This document shows, one piece after another, positions 1-12,398 of a stretch of 64,000 nt of DNA (position 1 is its first letter; each line of letters opens with the position of its first letter). The position numbers and the translations under genes are program-made. Origin of the DNA: Symsagittifera roscoffensis (taxonomy: Eukaryota; Xenacoelomorpha; Acoela; Convolutidae); assembly GCF_963678635.1 (NCBI RefSeq), contig NC_087071.1:15623613-15687612 (forward strand), given 5' to 3'. A model generated the notes under the pieces. The model was not told the origin of the DNA. It did no database searches and saw nothing but the letters and a program-made list of their open reading frames with translations.

Positions 1-1317
1 ATGGAATATCTCGGCTCAGTACGATTTTTTTCTTTAGACAAGCTTGGACTGCTTCTCCAGTCATGTTAACGGTAGATTTTTCAAGTCGTTCTTTCGTCGA
101 CAATCATTGAGAGTTTTTCAAGTTATTAAGAGTCGACAAAGGTTATTTAGACTCTTATAAAGATCGTGATGATTTTTTTTCGCTGAAAGTCTGACAATTT
201 CTTCAGGCTCAACAATACTTTTTCGCGGTTTGATTTTAAAATTTTTTTAGTTTCAGCTCACTTCTTTTTTTTTGTTAATGGAAAGCAAACTCCACTATCA
301 AATTGTTAAAATTTAAATGGCACAAAAAAGTCGGTTTCTAGTTTCGAAAGTGGGATTCACTTTTCAGACTTCCCAGCGGATTAACTGTTGATGCAGTTTT
401 CTCAAACTGAGTCATTTTAATCTCTGTAAGGGCATCTAGTTTGTTCGTATTATGTAACTTGAAGTTATAATTTTTTTTTGCATTTATATCAAATGCTCTG
501 ATGATAAGGCTTTTTTGCCTGTGTATCAAAACTCCCGGCAGCAACTATTAATTTTTTCAATTTGTATGAAATTGAACGAAAAATTACGGGAACAACTGAG
601 TTGTCAGACTTTCGTTTGTCTGCTCACACTTGCTCGGCTTATTTGCCACACCAGGGATTTCTATCGTGGTACTAGCGAGTTTCATCGTAGATGAGAGTAT
701 TTTTGATTTACTCCTGTAATTTGCGAAATTATTGGCCCTGATGTTGTACGCTTTCCTTGGCTCATTCTTCGTTTTTTTTTCCGCCAAAAAATCTTTTTCG
801 GCCTTATTAGTTTCGGATTATGTTTTATCGGCTTAGCTTCCTTCAATTGTGTTGTTTCAAGACCAAAAAGCGATTAATTGATTTGGGAAATAAAAGAAGC
901 TTTTGTTGCATGATTTCGAAGTTTTCAATTATATAATTGTGAGAAATTTTAATGACTCTAACTTCTGATGGATTTTTTTTGTTTTTCGTTCAATGGGCAC
1001 CAGATTACTGTTTGTTGCGTTGGTGGCCCCTCATTAACTTTTGAATGCTTTTTTGTAAAAAATGGCAAGTTTTTCGACTGTTTTCTGACATTATTTTCTT
1101 TTTTCCCAAACTATTTGTTTCGGATTTTTATTTCTGTCTCATTAATTTTTGCTAGCTTACATAACTAAGCTCGCTTTAAATTGCAAGTAATGCCAAGCTC
1201 CGCTTCGTCTCTGTGTTTTACCTAAGCACCTGTTAATTTATGGTTTGTGTACCTACATAAGGCAAATCAGTTCAATATTATTTCCTCCATAAAACTATAA
1301 TTATATGTTGGTACCAG
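1..1317. other. No gene recognised
   Basis: AT-rich sequence with many poly-T runs and only short random reading frames on both strands. A motif of the form AAGCTCCRCTTCG recurs near 1190 and 1750 and may belong to a dispersed repeat. I see no RNA gene, long repeat or convincing exon here. Confidence 0.5.
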
Positions 1318-1503
1318 GGTGATGTCCGGATTATTCCGACTGCTCTTCAAACTCTTAGCAGTAGTGCTCAATTTGAAAGAAAAGACCAAGTTTTCAGAAA
1401 AGCAATGTTTTTGAATATTTTTGAAGACCATCTATCCTCACAAACTAAAGTACAATGCGATATATATCCTGTTCAGCAAATTCAGTCATTCCAGATTAAT
1501 TGA
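1318..1503 (+). CDS. Possible terminal exon or relic, function unknown
   Basis: A reading frame of about 61 codons follows an AG (1316-1317) and ends at TGA 1501-1503. It has varied, protein-like codon content, with segments such as DVRIIPTALQTL and FLNIFEDHLSSQTKVQCD, unlike the low-complexity frames around it. No start codon lies at its head, so if real it is an internal or last exon, or a piece of the decayed element that follows at 2.1 kb. I do not recognise the family. A chance open frame remains possible. Confidence 0.25.
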   Translation, partial: GDVRIIPTALQTLSSSAQFERKDQVFRKAMFLNIFEDHLSSQTKVQCDIYPVQQIQSFQIN

Positions 1504-2157
1504 TACTAGATAAAAAGATTTTATTTTTGTAATTGAAATAAAATTTGTTTGTAATTTGCTATGTAATTCTTTGTTATAGGAATAACTAAAAGAAGTGTTT
1601 TTAATTTTTTCACTTTTAAAGCAAAACAACTTTTAGAGAATACTCAAAACAAGTAAGTCTTGTTAGGTTTGATGTCTCGACAATTTTTTTCGGCTTATTT
1701 ATTTTGTCTCACTTTCGATTTAGTAGATGAAGCTTTTGTTGTAACGCAGGTGATGCGAAGCTCCACTTCGCCCATGTGTTAGGTTTCTTTTGTTGTGTTT
1801 TCCCACTGTATGTTTTCCCTGAAAAAGAAAAACCCTTTTTTCCGAAATAAAAGTTGTCCCTATTCGTTTTACTTTTTTGTATTGTTGTGTCCATTTGTTT
1901 TCTTTAGTTCGTCAGCATTAAAAATCACGCTCTTTTTGTTTTGCAGATAATGCAAAATAGCCTGATTTACGCTTCTTATCGGTGCGAGGTTTGTATCGAA
2001 AAACGTTTCCGAAGATTTTAAATTATTAATAAGGATGGTTAATTTTTTTGATAATGTTATTTTAAAATTACTTGATAATCTTTTGAATTTTTTAGAGTTA
2101 TTTGTATGAAAATCTATTTATACACTGGCGCAAACAATAATGTCTTCTAGAAAAAAA

Positions 2158-3150
2158 ATGAATCAGTCAGACGATATCATACTAGATAACCGAGATCTGA
2201 AAGAATCAATTGCAGACTTTGTAAGGGCACTAAACCAAAAAAATACCTATTTTCCTGGTGTATATTTTTTTAAAACTTTTTGGAAGCACCTTAATAATTG
2301 TCAATGAGATTGAAGATTGCAAAAGCAAAAAATGGAGGAACTTGAGTCTGTTTCAAATTCTTAATAGGTAAGACTTAACAGATTGTTTACTAAGGGTACG
2401 GTTGCGTACGGTTCTGTGCGAAATTGTAGTAAAGCAGGCGGTTTTTCAAAATAGTAGAACAGTCTTATCAAACTAAATCATATAAAAAACATGGTTACCA
2501 TTCAGACGCTTTAGAAAATTTCAAGCTTTCCAAGTATATAAAGGAGTTGTGGTGTATCGACGTGGCTTTTGTAGACAAGCTAGCAAGTCGGAACAATGGA
2601 GTTAAATATTTATTGTTTGCTGCAGATGATTTTTGCGGTTTTTCAAATTTCAAAATTTGAAAACAAATTAAGCCAAAGACACTTTTCAAGCTTTCAAAAA
2701 ATATAATTTCTCGAAAAAAGACATCTGAAAAACATTCGATAGAGGAAAAAAAGATGGTTTGAGGCAAATTCACCTAGTGAAACGGTTGGTGAATTTGCAG
2801 AGAAAGCTATTCAATCCTTACGATAGATAGTTCATCACTACATAGAAGATCATTGAGAAAAAATGTGTTCAGAAATTGCCTCAGTTAGTGTCCAGGAAGC
2901 CTCCAGAGATGACAAGAAAAAGGATTTTTTTTCTCAGTTCTGTACAATAGATAAAGTGTAATAAATCACAATTTACGGATATAGTGAGATTTTAAAAGAG
3001 TTATATTCTTTTAGAAAGAGATACAAAGCAGGTTAATTTACTGAAAATTCAGCAGTATTACAAAAAAGACTCCTACAAAAATTATCATCAAAGATCTCGA
3101 AAAAGAAAAATTTTATGAAGAAGAGCTGAGAAAGCGTTCAAATTAAAAGT
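2158..3150 (+). pseudogene. Decayed retroviral-type integrase of a Polinton/Maverick-like element
   Basis: An open stretch at 2433-2660 contains LWCIDVAFVDKLA, NNGVKYLLFAADDF: the start of an rve-type integrase core, with an Asp in 'CIDVAF' where the first catalytic Asp belongs. After stops and frameshifts, similarity resumes at about 2805-2960 (IVHHYIEDH, then in another frame KPPEMTRK) and at about 3063-3150 (KDLEKEKFYEEELRKR), matching the C-terminal part of integrases carried by Polinton/Maverick elements and their transposon-derived relatives. An ATG frame at 2158-2307 may be the N-terminal part. At least three frame changes and several stops make it non-functional. Assignment to Polinton/Maverick rather than another integrase-bearing DNA element is inference from the C-terminal style and the neighbouring frame. 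Confidence 0.5.
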
Positions 3151-3179
3151 AAATATATTTTTTTAATTAACTTTTTGTC

Positions 3180-4300
3180 ATGGATTCCCTTACTATTGAG
3201 CTAGTTTCTAAGGCATCTCTTAATTGTTATCCGCATAGTAGTATTAGTTGTTTTACAAACTATCTACGAGAACAAATACATTTTCAAGAAAAATTTGAGG
3301 TTGCTATTTCAAAATGTCAAGCTGTTCTTTGTTCCAAAAAGTTACTGAGGGAAAGTTTTCATCCGTAGATGGAAGAGAGAGTGTCGGGGAGAAGAAAAAA
3401 AACAGAACCGAAGCATATTGGACCTTGATTGTATCCAAGTTTTGTTGATATACTTGTTGCCATAAACAACAACTTACGAGAACAAGCATTTGAATATGTC
3501 GGAAATTATGTACTAGTAGATAATATTCCACAGTCGTTCAGTTACCTGAGAATAATAAAGTGCTGATTTGAGTCATGATTTTTAGTTGTGACTTAGAAAA
3601 AATTCAAACCGGGGTTATAAGGGGTGGAAAAAGACCACCTTATCCGCAGTATTCTTTTGACAATATAATAAAAATTTCCTTGATCATAAAAAGCGATTTT
3701 ATATAATGTGACAATGTCGGTGATACAGATTTTTTTTCGTTGTTTTCCATTCAATTCCAAAGTAAAAACTGGAAATGTAATATCTAGAGGACTTAAAATA
3801 AATTATCAGTCCTTAACAAATTTACAGTTTAAAAGAATGTATCAAGCTTACAGTTTAAAAGAATGTGTAAAAGAACTTTTTTCATAGTATCAAGTTAAAG
3901 ATAAGTGCTGATTTGAGTCTTGATTTTTAGTTGTGACTTAGAACAAGTTCAAACCTGTGTTATAAGGAGTGGAAAAAGACCACCTTATCCGCAGTATTCT
4001 TTTGACAATATAATAATAATTTCCATGATCATAAAAAGCAATTTTATACAATATGACAATGTCGGTGATACAGATTTTTTTTGCGTTGTTTTCCGTTCAA
4101 TTCCAAAGTAAAAATACATTATATTTAGCGTTTCTTCTTCTTAAGGTTCTTCAAAATATGACATTTCTTTTTTTTCCAGAAAAAAAATTTATTTTAATAA
4201 TTACTGAAACAAAATCAAGGACATGTCGAAACTCGGTTCCAAGATTTTTGGTTACAGAGACAAACGCGTTTGGTTACTCCCGAAGAACGCAATAAAAATT
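3180..4300 (+). pseudogene. Second decayed frame of the same element, partly duplicated
   Basis: Directly after the integrase relic an ATG frame (3180-3368; MDSLTIELVSKASLN, LREQIHFQEKFEVAIS) is followed in other frames by protein-like pieces VTEGKVFIRRWKREC (about 3340-3385) and LVAINNNLREQAFEYVG (about 3455-3510). The downstream piece CDLEQVQTCVIRSGKR then occurs twice because of a direct duplication. These pieces look like one protein broken by frameshifts and lying co-directionally behind the integrase, as a structural or accessory gene of a large virus-like DNA transposon would. Function is not known to me. The frame is not intact. Confidence 0.35.
3558..4114 (+). repeat. Direct duplication of a ~211-bp segment
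   Basis: Bases 3558-3768 recur at 3903-4114 with scattered substitutions; both copies start AAGTGCTGATTTGAG and end CCAAAGTAAAAA. A smaller duplication (TTACAGTTTAAAAGAATGT) sits between them near 3825-3870. Both lie inside the decayed element, so the duplication arose within it. Confidence 0.9.
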
Positions 4301-5269
4301 ATATGCATGGAATTTTTAATTAAGACTCAAAACAATTATGTGCAATCGATTCTGGAGTTTCAAATTTCAAACCACTTTTCCGTTTTTGTTCTGCTGTAAA
4401 AAGTCTGCGATAGCTTTTTCCGCTTTGTTGATATTCCTTGCACAGCCGCTTTTTTAGACCGGATTTTTTATTCTTTTTCTTAAAACATGGAGGCCCTTCA
4501 GCTCCCCCAGCTCACCTCCAACATCTATTAGTTTCATCCGATGGTCTATGAATCAATTAACATAAGGATGAAAACCTCGAAAAATGCCAGAAGTGGCGTT
4601 CCCATTAATCCGATTCAGAGCTGAAGGAATATAGAAGTATTTAAGAACGAGACTACTCATAGCAAAGTACGGACCCAGCGTCAAAAACGGTTCAAACTAG
4701 AAAGATCCATACTAATGATTCTCTCAGTTTAAAAGTAATCATGATTTATGTTGAACTTAAGTTTATCTTTTTCCGTAATTTTTGTCGATTTTGCATTCAA
4801 TTTCCACAAACATTTCAAACAGCTAAGTATTTCTTAAACAACTAAAAATTTCATAAAACTAAATTTCATACACATTAAGATTCTTTTGTTTCATATTTCC
4901 CCGACAAATTCAGAACTTTTTTTTTTTAAATAGCTGGTTCTCTTAATGTTTTCTGAAAATTGTACAATTCCTCAAAATGTGTTTTATATATGTCTCCATA
5001 CAAGGTTTTTTTTTGTTTTTCCGAAGGAAATTACTGATCTAGCATGTGATGTGTAAAGTCAAGACAATGAAAGTTTTGAAAAAAAGGAGTCTTATACACT
5101 ATTCCCGAGTTTCTAGCCAATTTTTGGTAATTGCTGAAATGTGCTCAAAAAGCAACATTTGCCCACAATGTAAAAGACGACATTTCTTAGTACTCACCGA
5201 TAAACCTTTTGTAGAGACTAATTTTTTTGGGCAATCTTTTTTTTTCAGTTAACTGTTGGCCAGTTATCT
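4301..5269. other. No gene recognised
   Basis: AT-rich sequence between the two transposon relics. A less AT-rich patch at about 4490-4700 may be the tail of the Polinton-like element, but no frame is long enough to say. Small plus-strand frames here look random. Confidence 0.4.
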
Positions 5270-5890
5270 TTGTTATCTTATTAAATGTCGTGTCGTCAGC
5301 AATCAGGAGACACTCTAGCTGATTTTTTTTTCTTGCAACTTGGCCAATGCTGATGAAAATTAGAAATTTAGACTGTCCTAGAACTTAACCATGAGAGACC
5401 CAAAAAAGGTTTTGCTTTTCTCATCAACCTGTAACAGCTTTTAACATGTCTGCTTTTTACTTAGATTAAAAAAAAATTAAAACGGAACCCTGGAATCTAA
5501 TTTTTTCCAGCTTTTCCAGAAGCAAGTCAAGACTGAGCGTATCAAAAAACTTTGTGAAGTCGATGAAACATGCTAATCCTGTCTGCCGCTTATGGGCTAC
5601 ATATTTTATCAACTCGGCAAAACTAATCAAAGCATCAACGCTTAACGTTTAGGGCTGAAAACCAAAATAATTTCTTGAAAATTTTTTGGTAAATTTTCCG
5701 GATTAGTTTGCAAACCGTACTTAAAAAACTGACTAGCAAAAGCCACTGGGGGATCTTTTCAGTCACAATTTTTTCAAAAGGGGAATAAATTTTGCTATTT
5801 TTAAGGGTCGGAGTAGTACCTAGAAAATTTCACTAAGGTTCTGAAATTAACGACATTGAGTGTTCCCTTAAGTTGTTACTAATGCCATAA
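5270..5890 (-). pseudogene. Decayed non-LTR (LINE) reverse transcriptase fragment
   Basis: Read on the minus strand from about 5885 downward, RT blocks appear in the right order: KIYSPFEKIVTEKIP (about 5780-5735), FGFQP then SVDALISFAELIKYVAHK (about 5665-5590), GLACFIDFTKFFDTLSLD (catalytic block A, Asp in 'CFIDF', about 5580-5520), and ADDTT (block C, 5285-5302). The spacing is that of jockey/CR1/RTE-type LINE reverse transcriptases. Stop codons and frame changes are present and neither the endonuclease nor a 3' end is recognisable, so this is a dead internal fragment. Exact LINE clade not determined. Confidence 0.65.
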
Positions 5891-6927
5891 TGAACAGTTA
5901 AATCTTGATTTTCTCATGATTTTAAGGCCTTTGATAACCTCCGAGTATTGCACAAAACTTAGTACAAAACTTTTTTGTCGCCAGAAAAATTCAATGTTTT
6001 TTTTCCAATTTTAGATTTTCTTTAAGCTCAGAGCCAATTCTTGAAAAAAGATGTTGGAAACAATTACATCACGGTTTATCTAATGTTTGTTTCGAGTTTT
6101 AAGTTTTCGAGCGGTGCAATTTTATGTATCGGTTTTAGCTTACGTGTTGTAACTGATTATAGTTTTCCATCAACTTGATTCCTTGCATTAATAGGTAAAA
6201 TGATTTGCAAAAAAATTAAAATGTATTTTAATAAATTTTCACTAACTTCAAATTTCAGCCCTTTTTATATAAAAAACTACTTCCCAATTTTTGAGAATTC
6301 AGAAGAAATTACTTAATTTAAAAGTCCATAATGATCACCTATATTTGACTTCAAAGTTAAACGAGGTCTGGAGTAGTTTGATAATTAAATATCGATGCAA
6401 AATTTCATAATGTACTGACTCTTTTGTAGCTTGAAATTATTGATAAAAATCGAGGTTATTTGATTTTTTGTAGTTTCATCACATTTTGCTGCATCACCAA
6501 AACTTATTCGGTTTCTAGAAAACGATTTTATTTGGCTGAAAAATTTTGTCATGCTCGGAAAAAAGATTTAGGGATTAATTTGGTGGCCTATAAACAGACA
6601 CAAAAGTTTAGTTTTTTTAATTTTCTGCTAGGAAAAATACTTAAATTTCAAAATTGACTTTTTTTTTGAAATTGAATTTTTTTTTTCATATGTGAAAAGT
6701 GCAGCCTCTCTTCTTGTTCTTTACAACAACTGGATAGTATTCATCAATTTTGAAGATTTCCTGTTTATCTATTTTTCAGAGATCTGGTCATGATGGCTTC
6801 TTATGGAACGTATGTAAATAAAAAAATAAAACCCCTCCCTGTATTTTCCCACCTTGTCTCATTCATTTGTCTTTTCCTTGTCAAATCACTGCAAAAAATC
6901 GAAAAGTAATTAGGAGTTGATATTTAA

Positions 6928-7520
6928 CTAGAGTTGAAAAGTAACTAGGTTGATATTTCTGTCAACTGCTTTTTTAGCTTCAGTTAGCTGCAAAATCTGG
7001 TGAAATTGTAGTTTCAAAACTTTCTGAGCTGGCTCGTTGTCACTCGTCAAGTTGTTCTCGCTAATATCTGCAGCTTCTTCCAATGATTTTTTGAGCTCTC
7101 TTGTGCTTTTCGTGAAGTCAAATTTTTTCAACGTAAACTCCGCGCTTTTCAATGCGCTCACCGAACATGTTTTTGATTACCTACGTTTCTGTAATTGCTA
7201 CTTTTGCCAAACTAGCAATGTGTTCTGTATTTTTTCATCGGTTGGAAAATTACTGAACTTTTTATATCTTTGCAAATTTCTTTAATCCGACAGTTTTGAG
7301 TAGGCGTAACCTAAATCAGTTTCTCCCATTCATGTTGTAGTTCCCGATCAGCAGCCGGAAGACGCTCCTTGTCATAAACACGTTATTTTTTTCGTCGTAT
7401 TTCTCTTTCAGACAATATTTTCTGGCGTATATCGCCTTCTTGTCCCCAAAATTTAACAAGAATGGGACACATTCTACCTGCTGAAGAAGGCAAGGGGTGA
7501 CAAGCTCTGATGCGATCCGT
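6928..7520 (-). pseudogene. Possible relic of a retroelement ORF, uncertain
   Basis: A minus-strand frame at 6928-7161 is rich in Lys, Glu and Leu (TRELKKSLEEAADISENN) and could form a coiled coil. Just upstream, around 7340-7520, another frame reads VPFLLNFGDKKAIYARKY. Together they resemble the helical nucleic-acid-binding first protein of retroelements, but no diagnostic domain is visible and the frames are broken. Confidence 0.2.
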
Positions 7521-9345
7521 TGAAATAAAGTAAACAGAAAAAAACTGATAATGATATAAAAACTGATAATGATGAAGTAAACAGAAAAAAAACTAACTAT
7601 CTGCGGAGCGGAATTTTGGAATAAATCCTAAAACTGTTGAAACTCAAAATATCCTTGCTCTTGTCTCGCTTCTGATCGATAACTTGCTTTTTCAAATCAG
7701 CATTGTCTTTATTAGGATGAAATATTTTTTTATCTTTCTGGTAAATACGCTGTTCAAGAATTGCTGTTTTACCCATAGAATAGTTGAAAAATTGGATAAA
7801 TCATCCGGTAGTTCAGCAATTTGGTTTATACAAACTTAGGGTACCATTTTCAGAGTTTCAAATTTGAATAAATTATTAATTTCAATCAGGAGTTCAAGTA
7901 TTTTGGAGCCAAAGTTTTGAATTCAATTTTCAATTTTGAAAAAAAAAGGTTTAAACTCACGTTGTTACTTTCGAAAAAAATGACGGAGTATTTGCAACGT
8001 CTGTGAAGGCAACAGTTAAATATTCAAATCTAGCTCACATGATGGATCTTAAGTTTGCTTAAAAAAAATTCTAGCCACCCCCAATCCAAGAACTGGAACC
8101 AAATTCAAAACTTTTTGCTCCAAGTTTTGTGAAGTCAGCAACAGATTCGATAAAACTAATTAAAGCAAGTTTTTTTGAACAAATCTGATTGGCTAGTGTA
8201 AGTCTAGTTGATTATTGCATGTACAGAAAATTACGAAAAACCAAAATTGAATTTTTTTTTTGAATTGAGCTGAAACTTAAACCACGTTTATTTATCTATT
8301 CAGAAAATAAAAAAATATATCTGCCAAACAATCTTTAGTGATTCAAACCTTCTGCTATTTTTCTGTACTTCTACCAAAATTAAAAAATTGATTATGAAGC
8401 TGACTTTGCAAGTTTAGCAACATATTCACTCTGAGTCCTAATTTTTGAATCGTAATATTTGATTTAGGATCAGGAGTGCTCAGAAAAACAAACCTTCTCG
8501 CAAAGCTTCTGCGTAAATGACCCAGTTGAATCAAATATGCATATGTTCCCATTTTTACAGTTCTCGAGAGTTTTTTCTCCTATTCAGCTCGACTTTTTAA
8601 CCATTGTTTTTTGACCGAATTTTAAAGATATCATTTGAAAAATATTGTGGTTTTGAGCCAAATTTCGATTTTTTGTTTGTGTTCAGTTTCCGGTAAGTGC
8701 GTTTAAAAATTGTTGATTTCGAGAAAAACGCATGAATTTAAAGCGTCTTAAAATTTTTTCCTAATTGAATTGAGGCAGACTCATTTGCCAATGTTATGTA
8801 TGTTGAAAATTTGATTTTGTACTTTAAGTAGCGTTTGGAATGATGAGTTGAAAAAAACACCCAAACTTTTCCATCCAGCTTTTAAAGGCAAACACTTTAA
8901 TAGTTTTAAAATGCAGTCGGAACGTACAAGGCTTCGCCCCGGAACGAGCAGTCTTGTATATTTGCCTATTAAAAGCACACAGTGATAACTTCTATCCAAC
9001 TTTATAAATCAGATTAGAAAGTTTGCATGAATTAATTTTCGTCAAAAGTATTTTGTTATACTAACTTGAAAGAAAAAAATGGATTATTGAGTTACAGCAA
9101 ATATCAATGATACGATCCGGATCAATTAATTTCTAACTCAAAACAGATTTTGTTATAGTTATTTTTCAACAGAGGTTTGAAATTTTGATTCAATCCTAAA
9201 TTCCGAGCCGCCATACCTTTATAGAAATTAAAGTTAGTAGAAAAAAAGTGAAAGCACATCAATTTAAAAATCAAACCAAAGTCTGTAAGTCAAGAGAAGA
9301 GGTCTTCGTAGAAACTAATGTCAAAATTAAGTTAAATGACAGGTA
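7521..9345. other. No gene recognised
   Basis: AT-rich non-coding sequence. A diverged dispersed repeat may be present: the stretch at 8770-8960 shares short blocks with 25520-25590 and 37210-37480. Nothing else stands out. Confidence 0.35.
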
Positions 9346-10573
9346 CACTAGTGGACAAAATTAAACGCCCATTTACGTTTTTGGTCGCTAAATGTCTAGT
9401 TTTAAGAACAGTTTTTGACAACATTCACTGAGAACTTTATCGAATTTTTTTTACTGAGTGCAAGTGATCTAAGCTACCTGCTCTGATTTTTTTTGTGATT
9501 CTAAGCACTAACCAATTGCTTAACAATTAATAATAAATTTGTGTGAAAATGCCAGTTTTTTATTTTCTAATGAGCTTTTTATGGAAGTCAAATTTTCAAA
9601 TAAGATGAGTGAAAAAAATTGATCGTTTAATTTGAAATACTTTAAACAAGAATTTTCTTTATCTTTCTGCTATAAGCTCCCGTGAAGTTTTAATGCACGG
9701 GGCGTCAAAACGGATATGACCGTATCTAGACGCCGGACCAAGTAGCTTCTTCAATCTTGTTATCTGTCAACTTTCGGCGGCCTAAAAACTAGATCATTTT
9801 CATTAGCTGTTAAAAAAACTTATTTGAGCCCATGAATATGAACTTTTTATTCTGTTTGCGATGATGTTTCCAAAGCTAGAACACCTTTAAAACTAGTTGG
9901 GTTACTTTGGCTGATTCACGCATTAAAATGAGATTTCTTAAGTTTTTGCCCGGTCAAGACCTTTCAAACAGTTTCATCTGCCTCATATGTCTAAGTTTTA
10001 ACCCTTTCTCTTAAATAGTTGCAGAAGAAACAGACAAAATGTGATAAACGAGTTCATTTTTTTGCTGAAACCAAAAAAATGCACCTTCTATGTCCTGTGA
10101 CTCTAGTTTATTCTGTTAAGACAGCTCTTATAGAAATGAAACTTCGAAACTAAAGTTGAAGCATGGATATCTATATACAATTCGTGCCAACATTTCAAAA
10201 ACTGACATCTTCTGTTTTTGTAAAAATTTAAAAAGATGGCTAAAAAGAAAGTATCATGATTTTTGCTTAGGAAAACTCCTGAGCGATAATTAAAAGTTAG
10301 ACATTCGAGACATAGACCCAAGAATCATTATTCTACACCCTAAGTAGCCCTATCCAAAGTTCTTAGTTTAAAAAATCTAAATTGAAGTAGCCAAAATTTT
10401 GCTTCAAGCCGTTGTTGCTTTTTTCTGTTAAAACTCATTATACGCAATTTAGTCAAATTTCTTTTAAATTAATGTTGATCCAAAAAAGTTTAGAAAGATA
10501 GAGTTTTTGAATTCAGCCGAAACAAACTTATAGTACTGAAACAATTTTAGAAAATAGAAAACGTAAATGGGCG
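9346..10573. mobile_element. Possible Tc1/mariner-like non-autonomous element
   Basis: A left end preceded by TA reads CACTAGTGGACAAAATTAAA, followed by CGCCCATTTACGTTTT (9367-9382). The inverse, AAAACGTAAATGGGCG, is found at 10558-10573, giving a 16-bp inverted pair about 1.2 kb apart. The 'GTGGACAAAAT' start at a TA is typical of Tc1-type ends. The outermost ~21 bases of the right end are absent, so the element is truncated there or the pairing is partly fortuitous. No transposase is visible. Confidence 0.4.
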
Positions 10574-11340
10574 ATTACTGATTCATTACTGTCTCAATGA
10601 ATCAGTAATCATCGCAAAATCATCGCAAGCATCATTCTGTTTGCGATGATGTTTCCAAAGCTAGAACACCTTTAAAACTAGTTGGGTTACTTTGGCTGAT
10701 TCACGCATTAAAATGAGATTTCTTAAGTTTTTGCCCGGTCAAGACCTTTCAAACAGTTTCATCTGCCTCATATGTCTAAGTTTTAACCCTTTCTCTTAAA
10801 TAGTTGCAGAAGAAACAGACAAAATGTGATAAACGAGTTCATTTTTTTGCTGAAACCAAAAAAATGCACCTTCTATGTCCTGTGACTCTAGTTTATTCTG
10901 TTAAGACAGCTCTTATAGAAATGAAACTTCGAAACTAAAGTTGAAGCATGGATATCTATATACAATTCGTGCCAACATTTCAAAAACTGACATCTTCTGT
11001 TTTTGTAAAAATTTAAAAAGATGGCTAAAAAGAAAGTATCATGATTTTTGCTTAGGAAAACTCCTGAGCGATAATTAAAAGTTAGACATTCGAGACATAG
11101 ACCCAAGAATCATTATTCTACACCCTAAGTAGCCCTATCCAAAGTTCTTAGTTTAAAAAATCTAAATTGAAGTAGCCAAAATTTTGCTTCAAGCCGTTGT
11201 TGCTTTTTTCTGTTAAAACTCATTATACGCAATTTAGTCAAATTTCTTTTAAATTAATGTTGATCCAAAAAAGTTTAGAAAGATAGAGTTTTTGAATTCA
11301 GCCGAAACAAACTTATAGTACTGAAACAATTTTAGAAAAT
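9849..11340 (+). repeat. 707-bp direct duplication
   Basis: Bases 9849-10555 are repeated at 10634-11340 at a constant offset of 785, apparently without difference by eye. The 78-bp spacer carries the right inverted end of the element above and a small palindrome (ATTACTGATTCATT / AATGAATCAGTAAT, 10574-10608). The high identity points to a recent duplication or to gene conversion. An assembly artefact is the other possibility. Confidence 0.95.
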
Positions 11341-12396
11341 TGAACTTGAAAAAACAACTAATTGCCCAAACCAAACAATTAATAATAAGTAACAGTTTTT
11401 GTCGATCTTTAATAAAATTTCCACCAAAATTATCTTTTATAATTCTGGTTGAAATTCGAATATTTTTCCAAATCACATTATTTATCAAACCGACATAAAG
11501 TTAAATTACAAAGAGCAGAAAAACTGAGATCTCGGGTTAATATTAAAAACAGGGTTCCAAGTCAAACTCGTTTTTTTTTTTTTGAATTTTAACTTTCCAG
11601 AAAAAGTTAAGTTTCAAACAAAAAGTTAAGTTTCAAATTTTCAACTTGATTCTCTACAAAATTCAAAACTTAAATTCTCAACTGATGATTCCAGCCAGAG
11701 TTCTAAGCCAACTTTTTGACTCATCACTTGTTTAATATAAGCCTAGAAAGGAAAACTTAAGAGAGTTTTCAATAAGAAAAGTCAAACCTGTAGTACCATA
11801 TAACGGTTTACGGCATAGTTCCAATCTTTCGTTGTGACATTTTTAGCTTCTTCATAGTCGTGTTTATAGAACTGTTTTATAATTGTTTTTGAATAGAATG
11901 CAACTTGTTTTAAAGCAAGTGTGTTATGAATTTAATGGCTTTAGGGCAGTTTTTTAGGTCGATGAGAAGAAATTTTGATTAAACGTTTTCTTAAAAGTGA
12001 TTCTCTGCAAAAAAATCTCTAACTAAACTAGCGCTAGATATTTAATATATGTAGACAAATTTATGTGTATTAAAACTTTGTGCTTATTTAAGCAATAAAT
12101 TGATTAGAATGTGCTGATAAAAAGACTTAGGTGTTCAAGAGTGATACAAAAATGGTAATATAAAGCAGTATCTTAAAACCTATTCTTCTATTGAAATTTT
12201 CTTCGCGAATTATCCTCCTGAAAAGTAAACCATTTTGTTCATATCAATTTGCTAGTACAAGTTGTATTTAAATTAGTCGAAGTAACGAGCTAAAATTTTA
12301 ACTCAGATATAGTTGTTAGGAATAGTAAAAGCGCGTTAAAATTTTCAAAGTCAATTATCTTGAGTTGATTGCAAGTTATAGATTTAATCTGAGGTG
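11341..12396. other. No gene recognised
   Basis: AT-rich sequence with short random frames; no RNA gene or repeat seen. Confidence 0.4.
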
Positions 12397-12398
12397 TA

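Noticed and set aside
7037-7285. 82-codon plus-strand frame
   Set aside because: Phe/Ser/Leu-rich complement of a more protein-like minus-strand frame; typical of AT-rich noise.
10103-11106. Two identical 72-codon minus-strand frames
   Set aside because: They are identical only because they lie in the 707-bp duplication; composition looks random.
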